Origin: Marmoricola sp.
GTDB lineage: Bacteria; Actinomycetota; Actinomycetes; Propionibacteriales; Nocardioidaceae
Length of the DNA: 13,984 nucleotides
Assembly (NCBI GenBank): GCA_030151765.1
Contig: JASLCW010000019.1
Coordinates: 1 to 13,984 of the forward strand
Direction of reading: 5' to 3'
Shown: in pieces, positions 1 to 7,609 of the stretch
Numbering within the stretch: the first letter of the stretch is position 1
Layout of the letters: every line of letters starts with the position of its first letter
Program-made: the position numbers and the translations under genes
The notes under the pieces: generated by a model
Databases searched by the model: none
Seen by the model: the letters and a program-made list of their open reading frames with translations, nothing else
What the model was told of the DNA's origin: nothing

Positions 1-135
1 CGCGCGACGGCGCCGACTCTGAAGCTGACGAAGGCGATGAAGGGCAAGCGGGTCGTGGTGAAGGTGACGGGGCGGAAGAGCGGCTACACGACGCTGGTCC
101 GTACGTCGAAGCCCACGGCCAAGGTCCGGCGCTGA
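1..135 (+). CDS. C-terminal end of a probable secreted protein with Ig-like repeat (partial)
   Basis: An open frame enters from the left edge in frame 1 and stops with TGA at 133-135, giving the last 44 residues of a gene whose start lies outside. The visible tail is basic and rich in Thr, Lys and Val. It contains LTKAMKGKRVVVKVTGRKSG followed by YTT and SKPTAKV. From memory, this resembles the end of a short beta-sandwich repeat common in actinobacterial secreted and cell-wall proteins, where a 'LTKADKGKxxxVKVTGxKxGYT' strand pair recurs. The function of the whole protein cannot be told from this tail. The 64 bp between its stop and the next gene show no convincing terminator hairpin. Confidence 0.6.
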   Translation, partial: RATAPTLKLTKAMKGKRVVVKVTGRKSGYTTLVRTSKPTAKVRR

Positions 136-187
136 AACCACAGGAAACTCCAAGGTGATGGGCCGGTATCCGACAGGCTTCCTCTTC

Positions 188-193
188 TAGAGT
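188..193 (+). promoter_or_regulatory. -10 element (TAGAGT) for a leaderless Rieske transcript
   Basis: TAGAGT fits the actinobacterial -10 pattern TANNNT. It ends 6 nt before the ATG at 200, where transcription would be expected to start, and there is no Shine-Dalgarno sequence between. No clear -35 hexamer is seen. The same arrangement precedes uvrC, whiA and secG in this window, which makes the call more credible than one site alone. Confidence 0.5.
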
Positions 194-199
194 GGTTGC

Positions 200-631
200 A
201 TGGTCAATCAGCAGGGGAAGCTCGACCGTCGTACCGTTCTGGGCGGCATCGCCGTCGGAGGCGTGGCCGTGCCGCTCCTGGCCGCCTGCGGGGGTTCGAC
301 CTCGGCGAAGCCCACAGCCAAGGCGGGCGAGGTGCTGGCCAAGACGAGCGATGTGCCCGTCGGCGGCGGCACCATCCTGAAGTCCGCAAACGTGGTCGTG
401 ACGCAGCCGACCTCGGGACAGTTCAAGTGCTTCAGCGCGATCTGCACCCACGAGGGCTGCACCGTCGGTCAGATCTCCAACGGATCGATCGTGTGCCCCT
501 GCCACGGCAGCCAGTTCTCGATCAAGGACGGCAGCAACACCGTCGGCCCGAACGGCTCCGCGGCCGGTTCGACGCCGGCGCTGCCCGAGGAGAAGATCAC
601 CGTGAGCGGCGGGGAGATCCGGCTGTCCTGA
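200..631 (+). CDS. Rieske [2Fe-2S] domain lipoprotein, Tat-type signal
   Basis: A 143-residue exported iron-sulfur protein. The N-terminus has a twin-arginine stretch (KLDRRTVLGG, residues 7-16), a hydrophobic segment, and a lipobox ending LAAC with Cys30 as the lipidation site. The mature protein would therefore be folded with its cluster in the cytoplasm, exported by Tat, and anchored to the outer face of the membrane. The Rieske domain has both cluster boxes: CTHEGC (82-87; ligands Cys82, His84) and CPCHGS (99-104; ligands Cys99, His102). Cys87 and Cys101 are placed for the usual stabilising disulfide, as in bc1/b6f-type Rieske proteins. It is far shorter than the actinobacterial QcrA subunit and has no bc1 genes beside it. 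It is probably a stand-alone electron carrier or the redox part of an unknown partner. The start is supported by the signal peptide and by the TAGAGT element just upstream. Confidence 0.9.
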   Translation: MVNQQGKLDRRTVLGGIAVGGVAVPLLAACGGSTSAKPTAKAGEVLAKTSDVPVGGGTILKSANVVVTQPTSGQFKCFSAICTHEGCTVGQISNGSIVCPCHGSQFSIKDGSNTVGPNGSAAGSTPALPEEKITVSGGEIRLS

Positions 632-650
632 ACCTGTCGGTGCGCCCTCA

Positions 651-656
651 TAGGGT
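651..656 (+). promoter_or_regulatory. -10 element (TAGGGT) for a leaderless uvrC transcript
   Basis: TAGGGT lies in the 31-bp gap after the Rieske stop codon. It ends 6 nt before the uvrC ATG at 663, with no Shine-Dalgarno sequence between. A weak -35-like CTGAAC (628-633) sits 17 bp upstream but matches the consensus at only half its positions. This suggests uvrC has its own promoter and is not simply read through from the Rieske gene. Confidence 0.5.
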
Positions 657-662
657 GGTGCC

Positions 663-2597
663 ATGACCGACCCGTCGACGTACCGCCCGAAAGCCGGGTC
701 GATCCCGACCCAGCCGGGGGTCTATCGCTTCCGCGATGCCACCGACCGGGTGATCTACGTCGGCAAGGCGAAGAACCTGCGGGCACGGCTCTCGTCGTAC
801 TTCCAGGACATCGGCAACCTCCACCCGCGTACGGCGACGATGGTCACCACCGCCGCACGCGTGGACTGGACCGTCGTCTCCACGGAGGTCGAGGCGCTGC
901 AGCTGGAGTACTCCTGGATCAAGGAGTACGACCCGCGCTTCAACGTGAAGTACCGCGACGACAAGTCCTATCCATGGCTCGCGGTCACCCTCAACGAGGA
1001 GTACCCGCGCGTCATGGTCGGCCGGGGCGCGAAGAAGAAGGGGGTCCGCTATTTCGGGCCCTATGGCCACGCGTGGGCGATCCGGGACACCGTCGACACA
1101 CTGCTGCGCGTCTTCCCGATGCGCTCGTGCAGCAAGGGCGTCTTCAATCGTGCGGGTCAGGTCGGGCGCCCCTGCCTGCTCGGCTACATCGACAAGTGCT
1201 CGGCCCCGTGTGTCGGTCAGATCAGCGCCGAGGATCACCGGGCCATCGCCGAGGACTTCTGCGACTTCATGGCCGGTCGCACCGACGCCTTCGTTCGGCG
1301 CGTGGAGCGCGAGATGTACGCCGCCTCCGAGCGGCAGGACTACGAGCAGGCCGCTCGACTCCGGGACGATCTGGCCGCCCTCACCAAGTCGCTCGAGAAG
1401 CAGGCAGTGGTCTTCGGCGACGGGACCGATGCCGACGTGGTGGCGCTGGCGGAGGACCAGCTCGAGGTCGCGGTGCAGGTCTTCCACGTGCGCTCCGGCA
1501 GGATCCGCGGTCAGCGCGGCTGGGTGGCGGACCGCGTCGATGACGCCACTACGTCCGGCCTGGTGGAGACCTTCCTGACCCAGCTGTACGCCGGCGAGGA
1601 CCGCGAGGGCATCCCGCGCGAGATCCTGGTGCCCGAGTTGCCTCCCGAGGTCGATGTCCTCGAGGAACTGCTGTCGGAGAGCCGCGGCAGCAAGGTCCGG
1701 GTCCGGGTGCCCCAACGTGGCGACAAGAAGGCACTGCTGGAGACGGTCGCGCAGAATGCCGCCCAGGGCCTGGCCCTGCACAAGACCAAGCGGGCCAGCG
1801 ACCTCACCACGCGCAATCAGGCGCTGGAGGAGATCCAGACGGCCCTCGACCTGATCACCGCACCCTTGCGGATCGAGTGCTACGACATCTCCAACCTGCA
1901 GGGCAGTGAGATCGTCGCCTCGATGGTGGTCTTCGAGGACGGCCTTGCCCGCAAGGGCGAATACCGCCGCTTCGTGATCCGGTCGGTCGGCGGTGAGAGC
2001 GGCTCCAATGACGTCGCCTCGATGCACGAGGTGATCACCCGCCGCTTCCGGCGGATGCTCGACGAGCAGCAGCGCGAGCCGGAGATCGGTGAGCAGCGCA
2101 AGTTCGCGTACGCGCCGGGCCTGGTCGTCGTCGACGGCGGCCCGCCCCAGGTCGCCGCCGCCCGGCGGGCGCTCGACGAGCTCGGCATCGACGACATCGC
2201 CGTGTGCGGGCTGGCGAAGCGTCTCGAGGAGGTGTGGCTGCCGGGGGAGGAGGACCCGGTGATCCTGCCGCGCACCAGCGAGGGCCTCTATCTCCTGCAG
2301 CGGGTCCGTGACGAGGCGCACCGCTTCGCGATCACCCACCACCGCTCGCGCCGCTCCAAGTCGATGCTGGAGAGCACGCTCGACTCGGTGGCGGGGCTCG
2401 GCGACGTACGTCGCAAGGCCGTGATGAAGCACTTCGGATCCTTCAAGAAGCTGCGTGCCGCCACCGAGGACGAGGTGGCGGAAGTGCCCGGCATCGGGCC
2501 GAGGATCGCGGCCGCGATCGTCGAGGTGGTCGCGGAGGCAGGGCGCAGCGGCCAGACTGTGGCCGTGAACACCGCAACAGGTGAGGTGACGGAGTAG
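663..2597 (+). CDS. uvrC: Excinuclease ABC subunit C (UvrC)
   Basis: The dual-incision nuclease of nucleotide excision repair, 644 residues, full length. The N-terminal GIY-YIG nuclease shows G19-V-Y21, Y32-V-G34, Arg40 and Glu77, and makes the 3' incision. Four cysteines, C156, C171, C179 and C183, match the spacing of those reported to hold a [4Fe-4S] cluster in E. coli UvrC. A UVR/UvrB-binding helix pair lies around 210-245. The RNase H-like domain that makes the 5' incision carries the Asp-Asp-His set D408 (ECYDIS), D491 (VVVDGG) and H553 (DEAHRF). Tandem helix-hairpin-helix motifs fill about 575-622. The TAG stop shares one base with the GTG start of rapZ, so the two genes are translationally coupled. 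No key residue is missing. Confidence 0.98.
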   Translation: MTDPSTYRPKAGSIPTQPGVYRFRDATDRVIYVGKAKNLRARLSSYFQDIGNLHPRTATMVTTAARVDWTVVSTEVEALQLEYSWIKEYDPRFNVKYRDDKSYPWLAVTLNEEYPRVMVGRGAKKKGVRYFGPYGHAWAIRDTVDTLLRVFPMRSCSKGVFNRAGQVGRPCLLGYIDKCSAPCVGQISAEDHRAIAEDFCDFMAGRTDAFVRRVEREMYAASERQDYEQAARLRDDLAALTKSLEKQAVVFGDGTDADVVALAEDQLEVAVQVFHVRSGRIRGQRGWVADRVDDATTSGLVETFLTQLYAGEDREGIPREILVPELPPEVDVLEELLSESRGSKVRVRVPQRGDKKALLETVAQNAAQGLALHKTKRASDLTTRNQALEEIQTALDLITAPLRIECYDISNLQGSEIVASMVVFEDGLARKGEYRRFVIRSVGGESGSNDVASMHEVITRRFRRMLDEQQREPEIGEQRKFAYAPGLVVVDGGPPQVAAARRALDELGIDDIAVCGLAKRLEEVWLPGEEDPVILPRTSEGLYLLQRVRDEAHRFAITHHRSRRSKSMLESTLDSVAGLGDVRRKAVMKHFGSFKKLRAATEDEVAEVPGIGPRIAAAIVEVVAEAGRSGQTVAVNTATGEVTE

Positions 2598-3463
2598 TGA
2601 ACGCAGAAGCGGGCGAGCTGGTCGTGGTGACCGGCATGACCGGGGCCGGTCGGAGCACGGCGGCGAAGGAGCTCGAGGATCTCGGCTATTTCGTCGTCGA
2701 CAACGTGCCGCCCGAGCTGGTCGGCGAGGTGGCGCGCCTGATCGACGAGCGGCAGGGGATCAGCCAGCCGGTCGCCGCGGTCGTCGACGTACGCGCCGGG
2801 CGCTTCTTCGACGCCCTGCGCGAGACGCTCGCGAAGGGCCTGCCCACCCGGACACCGACCCTGCTCTTCCTCGAGGCCGACGACGACATCCTGGTACGCC
2901 GCCAGGAGGCCGCCCGGCGCCCGCACCCCCTCCAGGGGACGGGCCGGCTGCTCGATGGCATCCATCGCGAGCGCGTCGTTCTCGAACCGCTGCGCGGCGA
3001 CGCCCAGCTGGTCATCGACACCACCTCGCTCACCCCGCACCAGCTGAAGGCACGGGTGGCGGAGGCCTTCGGTACGCCGGAGTCCGTCGCGTTGCAGATC
3101 ACGGTGCTCAGCTTCGGCTTCAAGTACGGCGTACCGGTCGATGCCGACCTGATGGCCGACATGCGCTTCCTGCCCAATCCGTTCTGGATCCCGGAGCTGC
3201 GGCCGCACACCGGACGCGACGCCGATGTCGCGGACTACGTCCTCACCAATCCAGCAGCCCAGGAATTCCTGGAGCGCTACCTGCCCGTCATCGACACGGT
3301 GGCGGCGGGCTACGGCAAGGAGGGCAAGCGCTTCCTCACCGTCGGCATCGGCTGCACCGGCGGCAAGCACCGCAGCGTGGCGATGGTCGAGGCGCTGGCC
3401 GCGCGCCTGCGCGAGGCCGGCTACCAGGCACGCTCCACCCACCGCGACCTGGGGCGCGAGTGA
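2597..3463 (+). CDS. rapZ: RNase adapter / nucleotide-binding protein RapZ (YvcJ family)
   Basis: A 288-residue RapZ/YvcJ family protein. In E. coli RapZ directs RNase E to the small RNA GlmZ and so controls glucosamine-6-phosphate synthesis. In Gram-positives the family (YvcJ) hydrolyses nucleotides and its wider role is less clear. The N-terminal P-loop reads GMTGAGRST (13-21), with Arg where Walker A normally has Lys; from memory this is common in actinobacterial members. The C-terminal domain has the family hallmarks FGFKYGVP (173-180) and GCTGGKHRS (252-260). The GTG start overlaps the uvrC stop by one base, with GAGGTG (2583-2588) as ribosome site 8 nt upstream. The TGA stop overlaps the yvcK GTG. 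The uvrC-rapZ-yvcK-whiA order is a long-conserved actinobacterial cluster. Confidence 0.95.
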   Translation: MNAEAGELVVVTGMTGAGRSTAAKELEDLGYFVVDNVPPELVGEVARLIDERQGISQPVAAVVDVRAGRFFDALRETLAKGLPTRTPTLLFLEADDDILVRRQEAARRPHPLQGTGRLLDGIHRERVVLEPLRGDAQLVIDTTSLTPHQLKARVAEAFGTPESVALQITVLSFGFKYGVPVDADLMADMRFLPNPFWIPELRPHTGRDADVADYVLTNPAAQEFLERYLPVIDTVAAGYGKEGKRFLTVGIGCTGGKHRSVAMVEALAARLREAGYQARSTHRDLGRE

Positions 3464-4389
3464 ACGAGCCGCGCATCGTCGCCCTCGGCGGCGGCCACGG
3501 ACTGGCGGCATCCCTGTCCGCGCTGCGCCGGGTCACCACAGACCTCACGGCGGTGGTGACCGTCGCTGACAACGGCGGCTCCTCCGGGCGCCTGCGCGAC
3601 GAGTTCGGCGTACTGCCGCCCGGTGACCTGCGGATGGCACTGGCCGCGCTCTGCGGCGACGACCGCTGGGGCCAGACCTGGGCCCGCGTGCTGCAGCACC
3701 GCTTCGAGTCCGAGGGCGACCTCGACGGCCACTCCGTCGGCAATCTCCTGATCGTGGCGCTCTGGGAGCTGCTCGACGACCACGTCGACGGGCTGGAGTG
3801 GGTCGGTGACCTGTTGGGTGCCCGCGGCCGGGTGCTGCCGATGGCGACGACGCCCATCGACATCGTCGGCAGGGCCGACCCGCACGGCACCGGCGTGATC
3901 GAGGTCCGTGGCCAGGTGGATGTGGCGACGACGCCCGGACTCCTCGATGTTTCGCTGCGGCCGGCCGATCCCCAGGCGACACCGGAGGCGGTGGAGGCCA
4001 TCCGCCGCGCCGATCTGGTCGTGCTCGGGCCCGGCTCCTGGTACACGAGCGTGCTGCCGCACCTCCTGGTGCCCGACCTGCGCGCCGCGATCACCGAGAC
4101 CGCGGGTCGTGTGGTCGTGACGATGAATCTCGTTGCGCAGCCGGGCGAGACCGAGGGATTCGCGCCCGAGGACCATCTCGAGGTCTTCCGGGCGCACGCG
4201 CCGGAGCTCCGGGTCGACACGGTCCTGGCCGACATCGCCTCGGTGACGCGCGCCGATGCCCTGCGGGAGCATGCCGGCCTGATGGGCGCGGAGTTGCGGC
4301 TCGTGGACATCGCCGACGCGGGTACGCCCGGTGTTCACGATGCGGCGAAGCTTGCCCGCGCCTATGCGTCATTGGTGTCGCTCTCGTAG
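3460..4389 (+). CDS. yvcK: YvcK/CofD-like UDP-sugar-binding protein (gluconeogenesis factor family)
   Basis: A 309-residue protein of the YvcK branch of the CofD-like fold. Family members bind UDP-sugars such as UDP-GlcNAc and affect carbon source use, cell shape and peptidoglycan synthesis; in mycobacteria the equivalent is CuvA. Visible family motifs are LGGGHGL (9-14), VTVADNGGSSGRLR (33-46), PPGDLRMAL (53-61) and HSVGNLL (91-97), plus GPGSWYTSVLPHLL in the C-terminal half. These form the nucleotide-sugar pocket in the family. The GTG start lies on the rapZ stop (GTGA), so translation is coupled; only a weak GGGG-type ribosome site precedes it. Its TAG stop is also the first three bases of the presumed whiA -10 element. 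Confidence 0.93.
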   Translation: MNEPRIVALGGGHGLAASLSALRRVTTDLTAVVTVADNGGSSGRLRDEFGVLPPGDLRMALAALCGDDRWGQTWARVLQHRFESEGDLDGHSVGNLLIVALWELLDDHVDGLEWVGDLLGARGRVLPMATTPIDIVGRADPHGTGVIEVRGQVDVATTPGLLDVSLRPADPQATPEAVEAIRRADLVVLGPGSWYTSVLPHLLVPDLRAAITETAGRVVVTMNLVAQPGETEGFAPEDHLEVFRAHAPELRVDTVLADIASVTRADALREHAGLMGAELRLVDIADAGTPGVHDAAKLARAYASLVSLS

Positions 4390-4392
4390 GGT
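4387..4392 (+). promoter_or_regulatory. -10 element (TAGGGT) for whiA, overlapping the yvcK stop codon
   Basis: TAGGGT ends 7 nt before the whiA ATG at 4400, and its first three bases are the yvcK stop codon TAG. No Shine-Dalgarno sequence precedes the ATG. This fits a leaderless whiA transcript in addition to read-through from the upstream genes. No good -35 is visible within yvcK. Confidence 0.5.
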
Positions 4393-4399
4393 GGCGCAC

Positions 4400-5386
4400 A
4401 TGGCGATGACGGCACAGGTCAAGGCAGAGCTTGCCAGCACCAAGGTGACGAAGACCTGCTGCCGCAAATCCGAGGTCTCCTCGCTGCTGCGCTTCTCCGA
4501 TGCACTGCACCTGGTCAACGGCAGCATCGTCATCGAGGTGGAGCTCGACACCGGCGCCGCTGCCCGGCGGCTGCGCACCGACATCGCCGATGTCTTCGGC
4601 CACGACTCCGAGGTGGTGCTGCTCAAGGGCGGCGGCCTGCGTCGTGGCTCGCGCTACATCCTGCGGGTCAGCAAGGGCGGCGAGTCACTGGCCCGCCAGA
4701 CGGGCCTGATCGACCAGCGCAACCGCCCGGTCCGCGGTCTCCCGCCGCAGGTGGTCTCCGGGTCGGCATGCGACGCTGTCGCCGCCTGGCGGGGAGCCTT
4801 CCTGGCGCACGGCTCGCTCACCGAGCCCGGTCGCTCGAGCTCGTTGGAGGTCACCTGCCCCGGTCCGGAGGCCGCACTGGCGCTGGTCGGCGCGGCCCGC
4901 CGCCTCGGCATCCATGCGAAGGCGCGCGAGGTACGCGGCGTCGACCGGGTCGTGATCCGCGACGGCGACGCGATCAGCCAGATGCTGGCCCATCTCGAGG
5001 CGCACGAGTCGATGCTCGCGTGGGAGGAGCGCCGGCTGCGCCGCGAGGTCCGCGGTACGGCGAACCGGCTGGCCAACTTCGACGATGCCAACCTCCGGCG
5101 TTCGGCCCGTGCCGCCGTCGCCGCCGGCGCGCGCGTGAAGCGGGCGCTGGAGATCATGGGGGAGGACATCCCCGACCACCTGCGCCAGGCCGGCGAGCTC
5201 CGGATCGAGCACAAGCAGGCCTCGCTCGAGGAACTCGGCCAGCTGCACGACCCCGTGCTCACCAAGGACGCGATCGCCGGACGGATCCGGCGCTTGCTGG
5301 CCATGGCGGACAAGCGCGCCAGCGACCTCGGCATTCCCGACACGGAGGCATCACTCAGCCCCGAACTCCTGGCTGAGGAGTCCTGA
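4400..5386 (+). CDS. whiA: DNA-binding regulator WhiA
   Basis: The conserved WhiA protein, 328 residues from ATG 4400, close to the usual family length. The N-terminal part (about 1-205) is the duplicated LAGLIDADG homing-endonuclease-like fold without nuclease function; the family signature RGAFLAHGSL is at 131-140. The C-terminal part (about 225-310) is the helix-turn-helix DNA-binding domain, including NRLANFDDANLRR and LTKDAIAGRIRRLL. In Streptomyces WhiA works with WhiB to switch on sporulation septation and FtsZ/FtsK expression; in non-sporulating actinobacteria it is kept as a cell-division regulator. The frame stays open upstream to 4331, but those 23 codons overlap yvcK, while MAMTAQVKAEL is the typical family N-terminus. 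The gene sits 10 bp after yvcK and 16 bp before gap. Confidence 0.96.
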   Translation: MAMTAQVKAELASTKVTKTCCRKSEVSSLLRFSDALHLVNGSIVIEVELDTGAAARRLRTDIADVFGHDSEVVLLKGGGLRRGSRYILRVSKGGESLARQTGLIDQRNRPVRGLPPQVVSGSACDAVAAWRGAFLAHGSLTEPGRSSSLEVTCPGPEAALALVGAARRLGIHAKAREVRGVDRVVIRDGDAISQMLAHLEAHESMLAWEERRLRREVRGTANRLANFDDANLRRSARAAVAAGARVKRALEIMGEDIPDHLRQAGELRIEHKQASLEELGQLHDPVLTKDAIAGRIRRLLAMADKRASDLGIPDTEASLSPELLAEES

Positions 5387-5390
5387 CACA

Positions 5391-5396
5391 GAGGAG
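5391..5396 (+). promoter_or_regulatory. Ribosome binding site of gap
   Basis: GAGGAG lies 6 nt before a GTG start at 5403, in the 16-bp gap between whiA and gap. It decides for the GTG start, since the conserved N-terminus VRVGINGFGRIGRN follows directly. It also contrasts with the SD-less starts of whiA, uvrC, secG and the Rieske gene. Confidence 0.75.
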
Positions 5397-5402
5397 AGAT
5401 CA

Positions 5403-6398
5403 GTGACCGTACGCGTAGGCATCAACGGATTCGGCCGGATCGGCCGCAACTTCTTCCGAGCCGCTCGTGCGTCGGGCGCTGACATCGAGATCGTCGGCGT
5501 CAACGATCTCACCGCTCCGGACGCACTGGCCCATCTCCTCAAATACGACTCGATCCTCGGCCGGCTCGATGCCGACGTACGCGCCGAGGAGCACGCCATC
5601 GTCGTCGGCGAGCACCGCATCGCGGTGACCGCGGAGCGCGACCCGGCGGCCCTGAAGTGGGGCGACCTCGGAGCCGATGTCGTGGTCGAATCGACCGGCT
5701 TCTTCACCGACGCGACGAAGGCGCGCACCCACGTCGACGCGGGTGCGCGCAAGGTGATCATCTCGGCGCCCGCCACCAACGAGGACATCACGATCGTGAT
5801 GGGCGTCAACAACGATAAGTACGACCCGGCGGCACACACGGTCGTCTCCAATGCCTCGTGCACGACCAATTGCCTGGCCCCGATGGCGAAGGCACTCCAC
5901 GACGCCATCGGCATCGACATGGGCCTGATGACCACCGTGCACGCCTACACCGCTGACCAGAACCTGCAGGACAACATCCACAGCGACCTGCGACGCGCGC
6001 GTGCGGCCGCGCTGAACATCATCCCCACCTCGACCGGTGCGGCGCGCGCGATCGGCCTGGTGCTGCCCGAGCTGAAGGGCCGGCTCGACGGCTACGCCCT
6101 CCGGGTGCCGACGCCCACCGGGTCGCTGACCGACCTGTCCTTCGAGGCCAAGCGCGAGACCTCGGTCGAGGAGGTCAACGAGGCGGTCCGGGCAGCCGCC
6201 GACGGGCACATCCTGAAATACTCCACGGACCCGATCGTGTCCTCGGACATCGTCACCGATCCGGCATCCTGTATCTTCGACGCCCCGTTGACCAAGGTCA
6301 TCGGAAACCAGGTCAAGGTCGCGGGTTGGTACGACAACGAGTGGGGCTATTCCAACCGCCTCGCTGACCTGGCCACCTACATCGGCGAAAGGCTATGA
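5403..6398 (+). CDS. gap: Glyceraldehyde-3-phosphate dehydrogenase, type I
   Basis: Cytoplasmic NAD-dependent glycolytic enzyme converting glyceraldehyde-3-phosphate, NAD and phosphate to 1,3-bisphosphoglycerate; 331 residues, full length. The Rossmann motif NGFGRIGRN spans 8-16, and Asn34-Asp35 (VGVNDLT) is the acidic position that selects NAD over NADP. The catalytic box SNASCTTNC puts the nucleophile at Cys153, with the base at His180 (TTVHAYT). The C-terminal WYDNEWGYSNR signature is present. The gene starts 16 bp after whiA with a good ribosome site. It is followed after 4 bp by pgk and then tpiA, so the three lower-glycolysis steps are made together. No promoter is obvious in front of it, so transcription may come from whiA or from inside it. 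Confidence 0.98.
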   Translation: MTVRVGINGFGRIGRNFFRAARASGADIEIVGVNDLTAPDALAHLLKYDSILGRLDADVRAEEHAIVVGEHRIAVTAERDPAALKWGDLGADVVVESTGFFTDATKARTHVDAGARKVIISAPATNEDITIVMGVNNDKYDPAAHTVVSNASCTTNCLAPMAKALHDAIGIDMGLMTTVHAYTADQNLQDNIHSDLRRARAAALNIIPTSTGAARAIGLVLPELKGRLDGYALRVPTPTGSLTDLSFEAKRETSVEEVNEAVRAAADGHILKYSTDPIVSSDIVTDPASCIFDAPLTKVIGNQVKVAGWYDNEWGYSNRLADLATYIGERL

Positions 6399-6402
6399 AC
6401 GC

Positions 6403-7590
6403 ATGGGGCAGTACTCCGGACTCGGTGAGGTGGGCGGCAGGCGCGTCCTCGTTCGATGCGACCTCAACGTGCCGTTGGACGACGGCGTCATCACCGACGA
6501 CGGGCGGATCCGGGCCAGCCTGCCGACGCTGACCGCGCTCACCGCCGCCGGTGCGAGGGTGATCGTACTGGCACACCTGGGCCGCCCCAAGGGCGCACCG
6601 GACCCGGCGTACTCGCTGAAGCCGGCGGCCGCGCGCCTCGCCGAGCTCGCCGACTTCCCGGTGGCCCTCGCGGACGACACGGTGGGTGACAGCGCGAAGA
6701 GCAAGGTCGCCGAGCTCGCCGACGGCTCGGTGCTGGTTCTCGAGAATGTCCGCTTCAACGCCGGCGAGACCAGCAAGGACGATGTCGAGCGTGGCGCCTT
6801 CGCCGATGAGCTGGCCGCCCTCGGCGACGCCTTCGTCAGCGACGGCTTCGGTGTCGTGCATCGCAAGCAGGCCAGCGTCTACGACATCGCGAAGCGACTT
6901 CCCAGCGCCATGGGCGGGCTGGTCGCGGCCGAGGTCGGCGTACTCGAGCGACTCACGAAGGAGCCCGAGCGGCCGTACGTCGTCGTGCTCGGCGGCTCGA
7001 AGGTCTCCGACAAGCTCGCCGTCATCGACAACCTGCTCGCCAAGGCGGACAAGCTCCTCGTCGGCGGTGGCATGGTCTTCACCTTCCTGGCCGCGCAGGG
7101 CCACGGTGTCGGCACCTCGTTGCTCGAGCAGGACCAGATCGAGACCTGCCGCGACTACCTCCGGCGTGCCGAGGAGTCGGGCGTCCAGATCGTGCTCCCG
7201 ACCGACATCGTGGTCGCGCCCGAGTTCAAGGCCGAGGCGCCCGCGAGCGTCGTACCGGCGGACGCGATGCCCGACGGTCAGATGGGCCTCGACATCGGCC
7301 CGGAATCGCAGCAGCGCTTCGCCGCGGAGATCAGGACCGCCAGGACCGTCTTCTGGAACGGCCCGATGGGTGTCTTCGAGTTCCCCGCCTTCGCTGCCGG
7401 GACCCGTGCCGTCGCACAGGCGCTCACCGAGGTCGACGGCCTGTCGGTGGTGGGCGGCGGCGACTCGGCCGCAGCGGTGCGTACGCTCGGCTTCGCCGAC
7501 GAGGACTTCGGCCACATCTCGACGGGTGGCGGTGCCTCGCTGGAGTACCTCGAGGGCAAGATCCTGCCCGGCATCGACGTCCTGAGCTGA
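6403..7590 (+). CDS. pgk: Phosphoglycerate kinase
   Basis: Catalyses ATP formation from 1,3-bisphosphoglycerate and ADP; 395 residues, the usual bacterial length. Substrate-side motifs are RCDLNVPLD near the N-terminus, HLGRPKG, and LENVRFNAGE. The nucleotide side shows LGGSKVSDK, WNGPMGVFE, VGGGDSAAAV and the C-terminal STGGGASLEYLEG loop. The N-terminus (MGQYSGLGEVGG) differs from the more usual 'MKTLDDL' form but leads into the conserved GRRVLVR strand, so the ATG at 6403 is accepted. GAAAGG (6387-6392) gives a ribosome site inside the end of gap, whose stop is only 4 bp upstream. It is co-transcribed with gap and tpiA. Confidence 0.98.
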   Translation: MGQYSGLGEVGGRRVLVRCDLNVPLDDGVITDDGRIRASLPTLTALTAAGARVIVLAHLGRPKGAPDPAYSLKPAAARLAELADFPVALADDTVGDSAKSKVAELADGSVLVLENVRFNAGETSKDDVERGAFADELAALGDAFVSDGFGVVHRKQASVYDIAKRLPSAMGGLVAAEVGVLERLTKEPERPYVVVLGGSKVSDKLAVIDNLLAKADKLLVGGGMVFTFLAAQGHGVGTSLLEQDQIETCRDYLRRAEESGVQIVLPTDIVVAPEFKAEAPASVVPADAMPDGQMGLDIGPESQQRFAAEIRTARTVFWNGPMGVFEFPAFAAGTRAVAQALTEVDGLSVVGGGDSAAAVRTLGFADEDFGHISTGGGASLEYLEGKILPGIDVLS

Positions 7591-7609
7591 ACGAGCTGAA
7601 AGAGAGCCC

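Noticed and set aside
136..199. Possible terminator after the first partial gene
   Set aside because: Only AGGAA (141-145) and TTCCT (179-183 region) could pair, 5 bp across a long loop and without a T-run.
2633..2659. RapZ P-loop with Arg in place of Lys as a sign of a dead protein
   Set aside because: The rest of the protein is intact, and from memory this substitution is common in actinobacterial members.
648..3511. Long minus-strand frames of 594 and 407 codons opposite uvrC, rapZ and yvcK
   Set aside because: Antisense shadows expected at this GC content. The plus-strand genes are complete and recognisable, while these translations show no motif and low-complexity composition.
4331..4399. 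Upstream extension of whiA by 23 codons
   Set aside because: It overlaps yvcK and adds an unconserved Arg-rich stretch. The typical family start MAMTAQVK is at 4400.
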